In this document: positions 47,195 through 56,030 of the stretch, in pieces
How positions within the stretch are numbered: the first letter of the stretch is position 1
Layout of the letters: the number at the start of each line of letters is the position of its first letter
From: Sulfurimicrobium sp963779055
Lineage (GTDB): Bacteria > Pseudomonadota > Gammaproteobacteria > Burkholderiales > Sulfuricellaceae
Reading direction: 5' to 3'
DNA length: 64,000 nt
Assembly: GCA_963779055.1 (NCBI GenBank)
Contig: CAVZWN010000004.1
Location: 372,001 to 436,000 of the forward strand
The notes under the pieces: generated by a model
Databases searched by the model: none
The model's input: only the letters and a program-made list of their open reading frames with translations
What the model was told of the DNA's origin: nothing
Translations under genes and position numbers: made by a program

Positions 47195-50100
47195 TCACTT
47201 TGCAGGCGTGGCACGACGAATGGTTGGACGTTCAAGCGTTCCCCCCAGGCTGTAGTTGCCGCGAACCATTTTCTTCTTGGCTTCTACCTGCAGCTTCACC
47301 GCTCCGGATATCGCCCCCGCGGCAGAAACCTCCGCTTTTCCTTCAAGCTGCAGGTCAGGCCCGATGACCCGAAGGGACTTGTATGCCTGCCTGTCGCCCA
47401 GTGGTTCAAGCTTGAATGTCCAGCTATCGAAATCGGTATGCGCGCTATAAATCGCCTCGACATCGTAGTGCAGCGCCGATGGCAGATCGAATCCAGCCAC
47501 CCTGCCCGTCTTCAGCGTGACGAAACCGGTCAGCAGAGGCGGCCTGAAGAGATTCCCCGGCGTTTTTGCCCCTTGCAGGAAGGATAGCGAAGCATCGAGC
47601 TTGCCCGAGACGGTGGGCCGGTCTGACGCGGCAGGTGCGATGTTCGCCCCATCAATGCGAATGTCGCCTTTTGCAGACCAGTCCTGATCCCAGGACAGGA
47701 GCAGCGATCCGCTCACTTTGCCGCCGTGGCTGCTGCCGGACAGCCCGGCGAAGTGAATTTGCTTGCCGCTCACCTTGCCCTCTGCCTGCAGCGAATCGAT
47801 CCTGAGCGGCAGAAAGCTCGACAGCATGAGGTCTCGTGCGCTGGCGGATACTGCCAGGCCATCCGCTGACGGTGAAAAATCCACTTTCAGCGCGCCATCC
47901 TCGCTCTCCAGCCGGGCTTTTCCAATGCGCCCCGGCTCTGAAAAGCTCAATTCACCCCTGAATGAAGGCGGCCTCCCTTCATCCGGCTTAATGCCTGCCT
48001 GGCGGAAAGTAATCTGCCCGATCTCGTAGGCGGGCTGCTGCTGCACGCTTTTCGCGGGCCAGATGGCAATACTTTCCAGCGCGCCGGCAGCCAGATCGAT
48101 TTTTTCCAGCTCAATGCGCTCAACCTGGCGGCCATCGCCAAACAGGGTTCCCCATCCTGCATAAATACGTGCGTCCGCAATACGGATGCCTGCCTGAGAA
48201 CCGATTTCAAGCTGCCTGAGTTTGAGATAGGGCGAGGGGAAAAGCGCGATGTGCAAGGATTGCATTTTCACCGGCTCGCCCAGCCTTGCGCTCACCAGCG
48301 TTTCAAGCCGCTTCTGGGTGGAAGAAAGCGGCACCAGATGGATACCGGCCAGACCGGCCAGCAATAGCACCAGAACCCCTGCTGCGCCCCACTTCAGCAT
48401 GCGCAAGGCTTTCTCCACCCGCTGACCGGGCTCAGCCTCTTCATACGTCCGAAAGGTTTCCTCGACATGGAACACGGGTGCCGCCAGTTCGAGGGCATTA
48501 TGCGCTGCATCCTGCCGTGCCTTGAGCTCAGCCGCTTCACGCTCGACACGCTCAGCCTCTTCTCGTGCCTTGCGCTCTGCTTCCTCTTTCGCCCTGAGTT
48601 CGGCGGCTTCGCGCTCCTGACGCTCCGCTTCTTCCCGGGCTTGGCGCGCGGCTTCTTCCTGGGCTTGACGCGCGGCTTCTTCCCGCGCCTTGCGTTCTGC
48701 TTCCTCGCGGGCAACCTGCTCGGCCGCTTCACGCTCAATACGCTCAGCCTCTTCTCGTGCCTTGCGTTCTGCTTCTTCTTTCGCCTTGAGTTCGGCGGCT
48801 TCGCGCTCCAGGCGCTCCGCTTCTTCCCGGGCGAGGCGTTCGGCTTCTTCCTGGGCTTGACGCGCGGCTTCTTCCCGCGCCTTGCGTTCTGCTTCCTCGC
48901 GGGCAACCTGCTCGGCTTCTTCACGCTCGATACGCTCAGCCTCTTCTCGTGCCTTGCGTTCTGCTTCTTCTTTCGCCTTGAGTTCGGCGGCTTCGCGCTC
49001 CAGGCGCTCCGCTTCTTCCCGGGCGAGGCGTTCGGCTTCTTCCTGGGCTTGACGCGCTTCGTCTTCCCTCGCCTTGCGTTCTGCTTCCTCGCGGGCAACC
49101 TGCTCGGCCTCTTCACGCTCGATACGCTCAGCCTCTTCTCGTGCCTTGCGTTCTGCTTCTTCTTTCGCCTTGAGTTCGGCGGCTTCGCGCTCCAGGCGCT
49201 CCGCTTCTTCCCGGGCGAGGCGTTCGGCTTCTTCCCGGGCTTGACGCGCTTCGTCTTCCCTCGCCTTGCGTTCTGCTTCCTCGCGGGCAACCTGCTCGGC
49301 TTCTTCACGCTCGATACGCTCAGCCTCTTCTCGTGCCTTGCGTTCTGCTTCTTCTTTCGCCTTGAGTTCGGCGGCTTCGCGCTCCAGGCGCTCCGCTTCT
49401 TCCCGGGCGAGGCGTTCGGCTTCTTCCTGGGCTTGACGCGCTTCGTCTTCCCTCGCCTTGCGTTCTGCTTCCTCGCGGGCAACCTGCTCGGCCGCTTCAC
49501 GCTCGATACGCTCAGCCTCTTCTCGTGCCTTGCGTTCTGCTTCTTCTTTCGCCTTGAGTTCGGCGGCTTCGCGCTCCAGGCGCTCCGCTTCTTCCCGGGC
49601 GAGGCGTTCGGCTTCTTCCCGGGCTTGACGCGCGGCTTCTTCCCGCGCCTTGCGTTCTGCTTCCTCGCGGGCAACGCGCTCGGCCTCTTCTCTGGCCAGC
49701 CGTTCCGCCTCTTCTTTTGCCTTGCGCTCTGCTTCTTCCTTCACTTTACGTTCCGCCTCGGCAAGGGCGTTCTGATTTTCTTTCTCGCGCGCCTCAAGAC
49801 GCTTCGCAACCCTTGCTTCACGGGCCTGCCGCTCGGCTTCCTCCTGTGCGAGTCGTTTTGCCTCCTCTCTGGCGCGCTCTGCTTCTTCCCGCTCTTTTCG
49901 CTCAGCGTCCTCCCTGGCCTTGATCTCTGCAGCTTCACGCGCTTTGCGTTCGGTATCGTCTTTTACTTTTGTCTCGACCTGCAACTGGCGCTCTGCCGCT
50001 TCCCTTCGTGCCGACTGCTCGGATTCCCTGCGCAGTTTTTCCTCGACATCGTCAAACGACTGCAAATCCTCTTCGCTATTTTTCTCTTTCTTTTTGCTGG

Positions 50101-50434
50101 ATTTCTGCTTTTCCACCGCCTCCATAAAAGAATCGATATTCGCCACCGTCACATGAATCCCTTGTTGCGTCCGGGGAATCGCGTTGATGGTGAACTGGGT
50201 ATTGGGGGAAGCATAAGTTTCGCGGATCAGCCTGTCCCGCAAGAGACCATCCAGTTCGTCGAGGAGTTTTTTCTCCTTCATCCCCGATGCGACCCGCAGT
50301 TCCTCGACCGTGGAGAGGCCATCGATCAGCGCCAGCACCTTTTGCGCAGTGCTGGCAAAAATACCCCAGCGCCCCTTGGTTTCAATGACGCCTTTGGGGG
50401 TTCTTTCGAAAATAGTCTGTTTGTCGATTGACAC
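47195..50434 (-). CDS. AsmA-like membrane protein with a giant Glu/Ala/Arg octad-repeat helix
   Basis: About 1079 residues from the GTG at 50434; a TTG nine codons upstream is the alternative. An N-terminal domain of about 100 residues (TIFERTPKGVIETKGRWGIF, KVLALIDGLSTVEELRV) looks like a winged-helix regulatory fold. Residues about 140-640 are an almost unbroken E/A/R/K helix. At the DNA level a 192-bp unit repeats five times (landmarks at 48711, 48903, 49095, 49287, 49479, 49671), that is 64 residues built of eight octapeptides like EEAERKAR. After it come one TM segment (WGAAGVLVLLLAGLAGIHLV) and an AsmA-type periplasmic domain. Topology: long helix in cytoplasm, AsmA part in periplasm. 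Confidence 0.85.
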   Translation of the reverse strand: MSIDKQTIFERTPKGVIETKGRWGIFASTAQKVLALIDGLSTVEELRVASGMKEKKLLDELDGLLRDRLIRETYASPNTQFTINAIPRTQQGIHVTVANIDSFMEAVEKQKSSKKKEKNSEEDLQSFDDVEEKLRRESEQSARREAAERQLQVETKVKDDTERKAREAAEIKAREDAERKEREEAERAREEAKRLAQEEAERQAREARVAKRLEAREKENQNALAEAERKVKEEAERKAKEEAERLAREEAERVAREEAERKAREEAARQAREEAERLAREEAERLEREAAELKAKEEAERKAREEAERIEREAAEQVAREEAERKAREDEARQAQEEAERLAREEAERLEREAAELKAKEEAERKAREEAERIEREEAEQVAREEAERKAREDEARQAREEAERLAREEAERLEREAAELKAKEEAERKAREEAERIEREEAEQVAREEAERKAREDEARQAQEEAERLAREEAERLEREAAELKAKEEAERKAREEAERIEREEAEQVAREEAERKAREEAARQAQEEAERLAREEAERLEREAAELKAKEEAERKAREEAERIEREAAEQVAREEAERKAREEAARQAQEEAARQAREEAERQEREAAELRAKEEAERKAREEAERVEREAAELKARQDAAHNALELAAPVFHVEETFRTYEEAEPGQRVEKALRMLKWGAAGVLVLLLAGLAGIHLVPLSSTQKRLETLVSARLGEPVKMQSLHIALFPSPYLKLRQLEIGSQAGIRIADARIYAGWGTLFGDGRQVERIELEKIDLAAGALESIAIWPAKSVQQQPAYEIGQITFRQAGIKPDEGRPPSFRGELSFSEPGRIGKARLESEDGALKVDFSPSADGLAVSASARDLMLSSFLPLRIDSLQAEGKVSGKQIHFAGLSGSSHGGKVSGSLLLSWDQDWSAKGDIRIDGANIAPAASDRPTVSGKLDASLSFLQGAKTPGNLFRPPLLTGFVTLKTGRVAGFDLPSALHYDVEAIYSAHTDFDSWTFKLEPLGDRQAYKSLRVIGPDLQLEGKAEVSAAGAISGAVKLQVEAKKKMVRGNYSLGGTLERPTIRRATPAK
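48640..49680. repeat. 192-bp tandem repeat array inside the AsmA-like gene
   Basis: Five full units and partial flanking units at an exact 192-bp period. Variation between units (EDEARQAQ versus EEAARQAQ; EEAEQVAR versus EAAEQVAR) falls in a mosaic pattern typical of unequal exchange. Not a CRISPR: there are no unique spacers. Confidence 0.9.
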
Positions 50435-51010
50435 GTTTTTTAATCCGGAAAGATGCGCCAAGGCGCAAGGATCTCAAATTTCGCTTCGAATTCACGCCTG
50501 ATATTCTTTAAACACGCGGCTTCAAAGCGCTCATCTCCAATACTACTCTTCCGCTCCGGAATTTTGCACAAACCAGGATACGGCAAGAACAAAATTTGCC
50601 TTCTTCTGTTGTGAATCCACATTACGGATTATTCACACGAACCTGCACACATTCAGCAGTCAGGCCATGAACAGGCTTGCCCGCACAAACCGGGCGCCGT
50701 ACAAAGGCATCCGGCAACAATTTACTCGTCATTTATCGGATTCGCATAACTTTATGCCGGATGGCCGCAGGGGGAAAATAAAACCACGACGGTCTGGATG
50801 GCTTGCCGGTGGCGCTCAAATCTACACAAAACACCTGATTGTTTTAATCATCTGTTGCGCTATATTCAACTCATGGACACCGGTTATCCGCCAGCGGCCA
50901 CAGGGCTGCGGAGCGGTAGCCAGAACCTGCTGGAGGCGGAGTCTTTTTACCCATTCGACGCTGGATACAGCGCCGCTCCCGCCTTAAAATCTTAATGCAA
51001 GGAGATAAAA
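50435..51010. other. Intergenic region between divergent genes
   Basis: About 575 bp with no convincing gene. Short open frames exist on both strands (for example minus 50440-50622) but lack ribosome sites and family resemblance. It should hold the promoters of both flanking genes; one candidate is listed separately at 50839-50866. Confidence 0.5.
50839..50866 (+). promoter_or_regulatory. Candidate sigma-70 promoter for the 51011 gene
   Basis: TTGTTT and TATATT with a 16-bp spacer, in an AT-richer stretch about 145 bp before the ATG. It implies a long 5' untranslated region containing GC-rich inverted segments (about 50880-50940). Confidence 0.4.
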
Positions 51011-51427
51011 ATGAAAGCAGCTCACATCGACTATTCGGGCATGGATCTGGACTACAAGATGGCAAGCAGGCTTGCTGCCACTCTGGCGGACAAGGATCCC
51101 TACATCATCGAGCCGGTCATGGTCGCCTGGCATGACAAGAAGGCGGCCCGGATGTCGCCCACGATCGAGGGCGCCAATCTCGACACGCGCTGGCACGACT
51201 ACGGGGAAAGTCATGGCGGCAAGCTGGAAATCGACGTCAACGGCGAATTCGATTTCATCTTTGCGGATTCCAGCGCCTTCGAGCCCTATGGCCCCAGCCC
51301 GTATATCAATCTGCACGACAAGAACGGCAACGAGTACCTGTGCCAGATCAATGCGCTGCGCGATCCGCACGATCCGAGCAAGGAAGCCTGCGTGGTTCTG
51401 GACGACTGGACCAGCAAGCTGACCTAG
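51011..51427 (+). CDS. Conserved hypothetical soluble protein
   Basis: 138 residues, AAGGAGAT before the ATG. Begins HIDYSGMDLDYKMASRLA and contains MVAWHDKKAARMSPTIEGAN and RWHDYGESHGGKLEIDVNG. No signal peptide or membrane segment. It looks like a conserved small family, but I cannot assign a function. A stress-type small protein gene follows in the same direction. Confidence 0.75.
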   Translation: MKAAHIDYSGMDLDYKMASRLAATLADKDPYIIEPVMVAWHDKKAARMSPTIEGANLDTRWHDYGESHGGKLEIDVNGEFDFIFADSSAFEPYGPSPYINLHDKNGNEYLCQINALRDPHDPSKEACVVLDDWTSKLT

Positions 51428-51500
51428 TGTCTGCCCTGGGGTGATCCCCTGGGCAGAAGAAACCAGGCGAGCGCGGCATATGCCGCAATGGAGCTTCATC

Positions 51501-51869
51501 ATGTCAGAACACAATTCACTTATTGCCTCCTATGCGAACCACGAGCTTGCGAGGGATACGGTCAGAAAACTTCAGGGTACGGGATTCGACATGGGCAATC
51601 TTTTTGTCGTCGCCAGAGATGGGGGCAAGGCTCTGGAAGGCGCTGCTGTCGTAAGCACCCTGAGCGATCTTGGTGCCGATCAGTTCGGTTGTATTCCCAG
51701 GGAGAACATCCCCAATTACGAGGATGAACTGGAAGTTGACCGCCTGCTTATTGTGGCCCACGGAACGCCTGACGAGATCGAGCAGGCCAGGAGCGTCATC
51801 GACTCGACCCACCCTGGGGGATGGGACGGAAACGTAGGCTGCGCGATTTTCTACGGCTGCATTGATTAG
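51501..51869 (+). CDS. General-stress-protein-17M-like small protein
   Basis: 122 residues from ATG 51501 with GGAG upstream. ASYANHELARDTVRKLQGTG, FDMGNLFVVARD, and the later DRLLIVAHGTPDEIEQARSV match the alpha/beta domain found in YflT/general stress 17M proteins. The usual glycine-zipper membrane segment is absent, so this is the domain alone. About 75 bp downstream of the preceding gene; perhaps cotranscribed. Confidence 0.6.
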   Translation: MSEHNSLIASYANHELARDTVRKLQGTGFDMGNLFVVARDGGKALEGAAVVSTLSDLGADQFGCIPRENIPNYEDELEVDRLLIVAHGTPDEIEQARSVIDSTHPGGWDGNVGCAIFYGCID

Positions 51870-52016
51870 AAAAAACACGCCCTGCTCCTGCAATGGCCGG
51901 GGCGGGAATACAATGCCAGAAAACACGGGCAGGCGGAAAGACTGGCTTGTTCATGGCCGGAAACAACTGCAAAGTAATACACGATCATCACACAGGCACC
52001 AGACCGTGGGAGCAAC

Positions 52017-53372
52017 ATGTTCAAATTGCTGCGCTTTTACTCGATAGCAAGCTTCGTCAGCATTTTCATTACGGCCGCCATTCTTACCCTGTTCTACCGC
52101 CAGATCACCATTCAGTGGAATACCCAGCTTGCGGAAAAGAGCAATACCGCCCTGGCTCAGACCGTGCTGAACTCTGTCAGGCCTGCGCTCATGAACTACC
52201 TGGACGGAGTGAAAGACAGCAACCGGCCGGGAGGGCCACCGCCGGATTTCCCGGCAGAAATGGTTGATGTCATCGAAAACGTGGTGCGAGATACGCCGGT
52301 CATTCGTTTCAAGATTTACAACCGTGAAGGCAGGATCGCCTTTTCAACCAATGCCAGCCAGATCGGTGCGGACCAGAGCGAAAACGCCGGTTTTATGGCT
52401 GCGATCAGCGGCAGAGTCGTCAGCAGCATGATTTACCGCGACAGCTTCAACCCTTTTGAAAAAACAACCGAGCAGGATAACCTGCTGCGGTCTTATATCC
52501 CGGTGCGCAGCGGACGGGATGAACCGGTCAGTGGCGTATTCGAGATATATACCGATGCAAACCAGATGGTGCGTGAGAACAATCTTATCCTGTTCATCAT
52601 CCTGCTGGGGGCCGAGCTGATCATGGCTGTGCTTTTCGTGGCCCTGATTCTTGTCGTCCGGCGCGGCAACCAGCGCCTCGAAACACAACAGCAGGGCATT
52701 CGCAAAAGAGCCGTCACCCTGGAGGTGCTCTCGAACCGCCTGCTGAACAGCGGCGAGCAGGGCAAACAGAAAATTGCGTTTGATCTGCACGAAGGCCTCG
52801 CCCAGACCCTGAGCGCGATCAAGGCCAATATCGAGAGCAGCCGCCAGCTCATCGGCGGCGACAGCGAAAATGCCAAGGCACTGGAATCCATCGTCCCGGT
52901 CATTCAAAGCGCTATCCAGGAGGTCCGGAGCATTGCGACAGGGCTGAGGCCGCCCAGCCTGGACGAACTCGGGCTGATCCCGACCATCAGATGGTTCTGC
53001 CGCGAATTCGAGCGCACGAACCAGGATATCCGGGTCGAACTGGCGCTATCAGGCGAAGAAGACAACATCCCCACGGCGCTGAAAATCGTTATCTACCGGA
53101 TTGTCGAGTCGGCATTCGACAACATCGCGCAACATGCCCATAGCGACTGGATCCAGCTTGCACTGCAGGTCGAGAACAATGCGGTCACGCTAACAATCAG
53201 CAGCGCTGCGCAAGAAACACCGGAAAGGCAGGAGCAACACCCGGATCTGCAATTACGTTTTGCCGAGGCACAGGAACGCACGCTCCTTTCAGGCGGGATT
53301 TTCATGGCCGAAGAAGATCTGATCGGGACCATCACGCTTGCTTCAACCTGGCCGAACCAGGACGGCGATTGA
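52017..53372 (+). CDS. NarX-like membrane sensor with HisKA_3 domain and degenerate ATPase domain
   Basis: 451 residues. TM1 about 8-28 and TM2 about 188-214 enclose a Cache-like periplasmic domain (VIRFKIYNREGRIAFSTN). The dimerisation/phosphoacceptor helix reads KIAFDLHEGLAQTLSAIKA with His 258, and RPPSLDELGLIPTIRW is the usual HisKA_3 continuation. The N box is kept (YRIVESAFDNIAQHA), but the DxGxG and GLGL glycine boxes of HATPase_c are replaced by SSAAQETPERQEQHPDLQLR. ATP binding is therefore doubtful. GGGAG precedes the ATG. The convergent neighbour encodes a NarL-type regulator. Confidence 0.87.
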   Translation: MFKLLRFYSIASFVSIFITAAILTLFYRQITIQWNTQLAEKSNTALAQTVLNSVRPALMNYLDGVKDSNRPGGPPPDFPAEMVDVIENVVRDTPVIRFKIYNREGRIAFSTNASQIGADQSENAGFMAAISGRVVSSMIYRDSFNPFEKTTEQDNLLRSYIPVRSGRDEPVSGVFEIYTDANQMVRENNLILFIILLGAELIMAVLFVALILVVRRGNQRLETQQQGIRKRAVTLEVLSNRLLNSGEQGKQKIAFDLHEGLAQTLSAIKANIESSRQLIGGDSENAKALESIVPVIQSAIQEVRSIATGLRPPSLDELGLIPTIRWFCREFERTNQDIRVELALSGEEDNIPTALKIVIYRIVESAFDNIAQHAHSDWIQLALQVENNAVTLTISSAAQETPERQEQHPDLQLRFAEAQERTLLSGGIFMAEEDLIGTITLASTWPNQDGD

Positions 53373-53407
53373 CCCGGCCAGGGCACCCGAGGGAAAGAGC
53401 CCGAAAA

Positions 53408-53425
53408 GCCGGACTGAAGTCCGGC
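53408..53425. terminator. Hairpin between convergent sensor and regulator genes
   Basis: GCCGGACT-GA-AGTCCGGC perfect stem, CTACAGTTC after it and AAAA before it, so it could end transcription toward the left (the regulator lies on the minus strand at 53478 and above) and possibly from the sensor. Also resembles a widespread GGACTTCAGTCC repeat. Confidence 0.5.
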
Positions 53426-53477
53426 CTACAGTTCAAACATTAAGCAATCGCATCGACAGGAGCCTGTTCAGTAAGCT

Positions 53478-54137
53478 CTATGTTACGACCAGCCCCTTCT
53501 CTATCGCATAGGCCGTCAGCGTTGCCGCGTTGTGCAGATCGAGCTTTTTCATCAGGTTGGAGCGGTGCTTTTCGACCGTTTTGACGCTCAGGCAGAAATA
53601 ATCGGCAATGTATTTGTTGGGTCGTCCTTCAGCCACCAGTTTCAGCACCTCGCGCTCGCGGTGGGTGAGGGAATCCCAGGCGCTGGAGGCGCTTCCGTGC
53701 CCATTACCTGTGCCCAGATAGCCGTTGATAACCTTGTCCGAGATATCGGGAGAAAGGTAGGTCTTGCCATTCAGCACGCTGCGAATGGCCACGCGCAACT
53801 CGTCGTGGGTGGCATCCTTGAGGATGTAGCCGTCGGCCCCGGCACGCAGGCTTTCGTGGATGTACTCGTCGGTCTTGTGAATGGTGAGCACCAGCACGCG
53901 GGTTTCCGGGTAGCGCCGCTTGATGTCGCGTATCGCCTCGATGCCGTTCATCCCCGGCATGGAAAGATCCATCAGCACGAGGTTCGGCGCCAGTGTTCCA
54001 ATGGCCTGAACCGCATCGCGGCCATTGTCCGCTTCGCCCACGATTTCGACATCCGGATCCTGGTTCAGCAGCGCCTTCAGGCCGGCACGCAACAAAGTAT
54101 GATCCTCGACGATCAGAACACGTTGTTTTTTAAGCAT
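53478..54137 (-). CDS. NarL/FixJ-family response regulator
   Basis: 219 residues from ATG 54137 (CTGGAG upstream). Receiver domain with acidic pocket VEDHTLLRAGL, phospho-Asp in NLVLMDLSMPGMNG and switch Thr/Lys (VLTIHK, ILKD). C-terminal LuxR helix-turn-helix: LTHREREVLKLVAEGRPNKY and SVKTVEKHRSNLMKKL. It is convergent with the NarX-like sensor at 52017-53372, its likely partner by context. Confidence 0.95.
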   Translation of the reverse strand: MLKKQRVLIVEDHTLLRAGLKALLNQDPDVEIVGEADNGRDAVQAIGTLAPNLVLMDLSMPGMNGIEAIRDIKRRYPETRVLVLTIHKTDEYIHESLRAGADGYILKDATHDELRVAIRSVLNGKTYLSPDISDKVINGYLGTGNGHGSASSAWDSLTHREREVLKLVAEGRPNKYIADYFCLSVKTVEKHRSNLMKKLDLHNAATLTAYAIEKGLVVT

Positions 54138-54179
54138 GGTTGACTCCAGTTTCACCTTGATAATGACTGACAGTCTGTT

Positions 54180-54758
54180 TCATGGCTTCTTCAATACGCT
54201 GCCGGAAACCTGTCCCTGATCATACATGAATATCCAGTCCGAATATTTCGTGCGCCCCTCGAACCTCGAATCCGCCAGACTGAATCCGGCCTTTTTCAGG
54301 GGCTCGTCTTCTGACAGGCTATGCACCCCGAAAATCTCGCCGTTCGGCCCCTTGACCAGCCCCCAGTTCGTGCTGCCGGTAAGCGGATCGGCATAAATCT
54401 TCCGCAGATAGCGCTGCACGCCGGGCGCACGCGGGTCCTTCAGCAGGTCATCCAGGCTCAGCGGGTAAGGCCTGGCGTTACCCGGCGTATGCTGATGATA
54501 CAAATTGAGCGCACGCCGGAACTGGTCTCCCACGAAGAGCAGCTCCTGTTCCTTTTCGCGCTTCAGCGCCGTGTGCCAGACTTCACCGGTCGCAGCGAGC
54601 ACGACCCCCATGACGGCAACGACAGCCAGCAGCACGAGGTAGGTGAATCCGCTTTGGCGGTGTGAATGCCTAGAACTTGCACGGGTTTTACGGCTTGTTT
54701 CAGCGGTATGAAACAAGTGGTTGAGAACGTTGAAATAAGCAATACAAGCTTGATACAT
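54180..54758 (-). CDS. Prepilin-like (pseudopilin) protein lacking Glu5
   Basis: About 192 residues. The type III signal-like motif is QSGFTYLVLLAVVAVMGVV, cleavage after Gly, followed by REKEQELLFVGDQFRRALNL. Position 5 of the mature protein is Val instead of the Glu that most pilins use for assembly. The nearest ATG (54758) would give a 37-residue leader, long for a prepilin, and the frame upstream of it is made of palindromic repeats, so the native start may have been displaced. Last gene visible in the secretion-type operon. Confidence 0.78.
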   Translation of the reverse strand: MYQACIAYFNVLNHLFHTAETSRKTRASSRHSHRQSGFTYLVLLAVVAVMGVVLAATGEVWHTALKREKEQELLFVGDQFRRALNLYHQHTPGNARPYPLSLDDLLKDPRAPGVQRYLRKIYADPLTGSTNWGLVKGPNGEIFGVHSLSEDEPLKKAGFSLADSRFEGRTKYSDWIFMYDQGQVSGSVLKKP

Positions 54759-54760
54759 GC

Positions 54761-54964
54761 ACGTCCCCCCTGATAAGGGGGGAATGAGGGGGGTTGCGGT
54801 TTTTCCATGGGCATTAACCCCCCCAGCCCCCCTTATCAGGGGGGAGCGATAGGGCGAAATCCTTATCAGGGGAGAGCGATAGGGGGAAATCCTTATCAGG
54901 GGAGAGCAGTGGGGGGAAGACATTGCCGGGGGGGAGTGACGGGGCTCATCCCATGCAGGGGGGA
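54761..54964. repeat. Tandem CCCCTTATCAGGGG palindromic repeats
   Basis: One complete element (CCCCCCTGATAAGGGGGG, GAGGGGGGTTG, then AACCCCCC and CCCCCCTTATCAGGGGGG) followed by three further CCTTATCAGGGG half-units with GAGCGATAGGG-type spacers. It lies directly before the start of the last pseudopilin. Confidence 0.85.
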
Positions 54965-55027
54965 TGTTTTGAATTGCCCCCATTGCAGGAGATGAAATCT
55001 CTGTTTCAATGTGATCAGGTTCTGACA

Positions 55028-55426
55028 TCACCAATCCTTGTAATCCGTGCCATCGCGCGCTTTTCCCGCCGCCCCGCTCCTGATGTCGAAAACCCCGCCT
55101 TTTTCCGCCACGTCAGGTGCCACGATGAGCCATGTCGCGCTGCTCTCGGTCACCGGGTCCAGCGGCAGGCTGCGCAGATATTTTTTGCTCACCAGCTGAT
55201 CCAGCGTTTCAGGATAGAGGCCGTTGTCCCCGTAATACTTGTCCAGCGCCTGTCGCGTCAGGGCAAGATTCTCGCGCAGCACGGCTTCCCTGGACTTCTC
55301 CACGCTGCTGTAATAACGCGGCGCGGCGATGCTCAGCAGCAGCGCGATCACTGCCATGACGACCACCAGCTCGATCAGGGTGAAGCCGGATTTTATTTGC
55401 GTGACTGTCATGATGTAATCGCTCAC
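55028..55426 (-). CDS. GspG-like pseudopilin
   Basis: 132 codons from a GTG at 55426 that overlaps the preceding stop; an ATG at 55411 is the alternative. Prepilin motif KSGFTLIELVVVMAVIALLL with Glu5 intact, then the GspG-type body LPLDPVTESSATWLIVAPDV, KGGVFDIRSGA and a C-terminal DYKDW. It would be cleaved and methylated by a prepilin peptidase encoded elsewhere and polymerise into a short pseudopilus. Confidence 0.9.
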   Translation of the reverse strand: MSDYIMTVTQIKSGFTLIELVVVMAVIALLLSIAAPRYYSSVEKSREAVLRENLALTRQALDKYYGDNGLYPETLDQLVSKKYLRSLPLDPVTESSATWLIVAPDVAEKGGVFDIRSGAAGKARDGTDYKDW

Positions 55427-55893
55427 CAGTTCCGGTAAGGAATGCCGTTCAGCCCTGTGCCAGGGGAGAGCGAATACACGTCGAAGACATCCTCTCCCGC
55501 CTCCGGTGCGTCCGGGCCGCTCGCATAACTGCGTTTGCCCCAGCTTTCCTCATTGGACTTCGCTGCATCGCTGAACATCGGTTCGCGCGGAATGCGCCGC
55601 AGGAAATAGATCCTGCTCTTCTTGTCCGGGCTGCTGGCATCCGGCACCCCGTCCACCAGCACTTTCAGCGAAGGAGGATAGCCGGATTGCGAAATGCTGT
55701 GCGGCACGCGCCCTTCGTTTACCGCCTCCCGGTAGGCATCCAGCGCGCCGCGTATCTGCCGCAAGGCCAGCCGCAACTCCTGCTCCTTGCTGCGCTGCAC
55801 CGCCAGCTCCGTCATCGGCAACACCACGCTCGCCAGCAGGCTGACAATGGCCACCGTGATGACCAGTTCGATCAGGGTGAAGCCGCGGCTCAT
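55423..55893 (-). CDS. Pseudopilin of the GspG/PulG type
   Basis: 156 residues starting MSRGFTLIELVITVAIVSLL; start at 55893 fixed by the prepilin motif (the open frame runs upstream through the palindromic repeat). Contains KSRIYFLRRIPREPMFSD and ends GIPYRNW. The last arm of repeat copy C ends about 14 bp before the start, so the repeat forms part of its leader region. It overlaps the next pseudopilin start by 4 bp. Confidence 0.9.
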   Translation of the reverse strand: MSRGFTLIELVITVAIVSLLASVVLPMTELAVQRSKEQELRLALRQIRGALDAYREAVNEGRVPHSISQSGYPPSLKVLVDGVPDASSPDKKSRIYFLRRIPREPMFSDAAKSNEESWGKRSYASGPDAPEAGEDVFDVYSLSPGTGLNGIPYRNW

Positions 55894-55906
55894 TATAAAA
55901 ACCCCA

Positions 55907-56016
55907 TAACCGCAAAGACGCGAAGGCGCAAAGAATCGTGTTCGCCTGTGCAATGAATGATCAGACGCCTGTGACCCATGGCATTTCCTTTGCGTTTTTG
56001 CGCCTTTGCGGTTCAA
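55907..56016. repeat. AACCGC-arm palindromic repeat, copy C
   Basis: TAACCGCAAAGACGCGAAGG (55907 on) and TTTGCGCCTTTGCGGTTCAA (55997-56016) around an unrelated centre. It separates the secretin stop from the first pseudopilin start inside the operon. Confidence 0.87.
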
Positions 56017-56030
56017 GAATTTACTTAAAC

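Noticed and set aside
48640..49680. Tandem repeat resembling a CRISPR array
   Set aside because: Units abut directly at exactly 192 bp and are coding throughout; there are no unique spacers or cas genes.
48467..50431. 654-codon open frame on the plus strand opposite the charged repeat
   Set aside because: It is the reverse complement of the GAR-rich octad repeat (Leu/Phe/Cys-rich, low complexity); the minus-strand gene has the signal helix, AsmA domain and proper context.
50440..50622. 60-codon minus-strand open frame in the 50.4-51.0 kb gap
   Set aside because: Overlaps the likely start of the AsmA-like gene, no ribosome site, no family resemblance.
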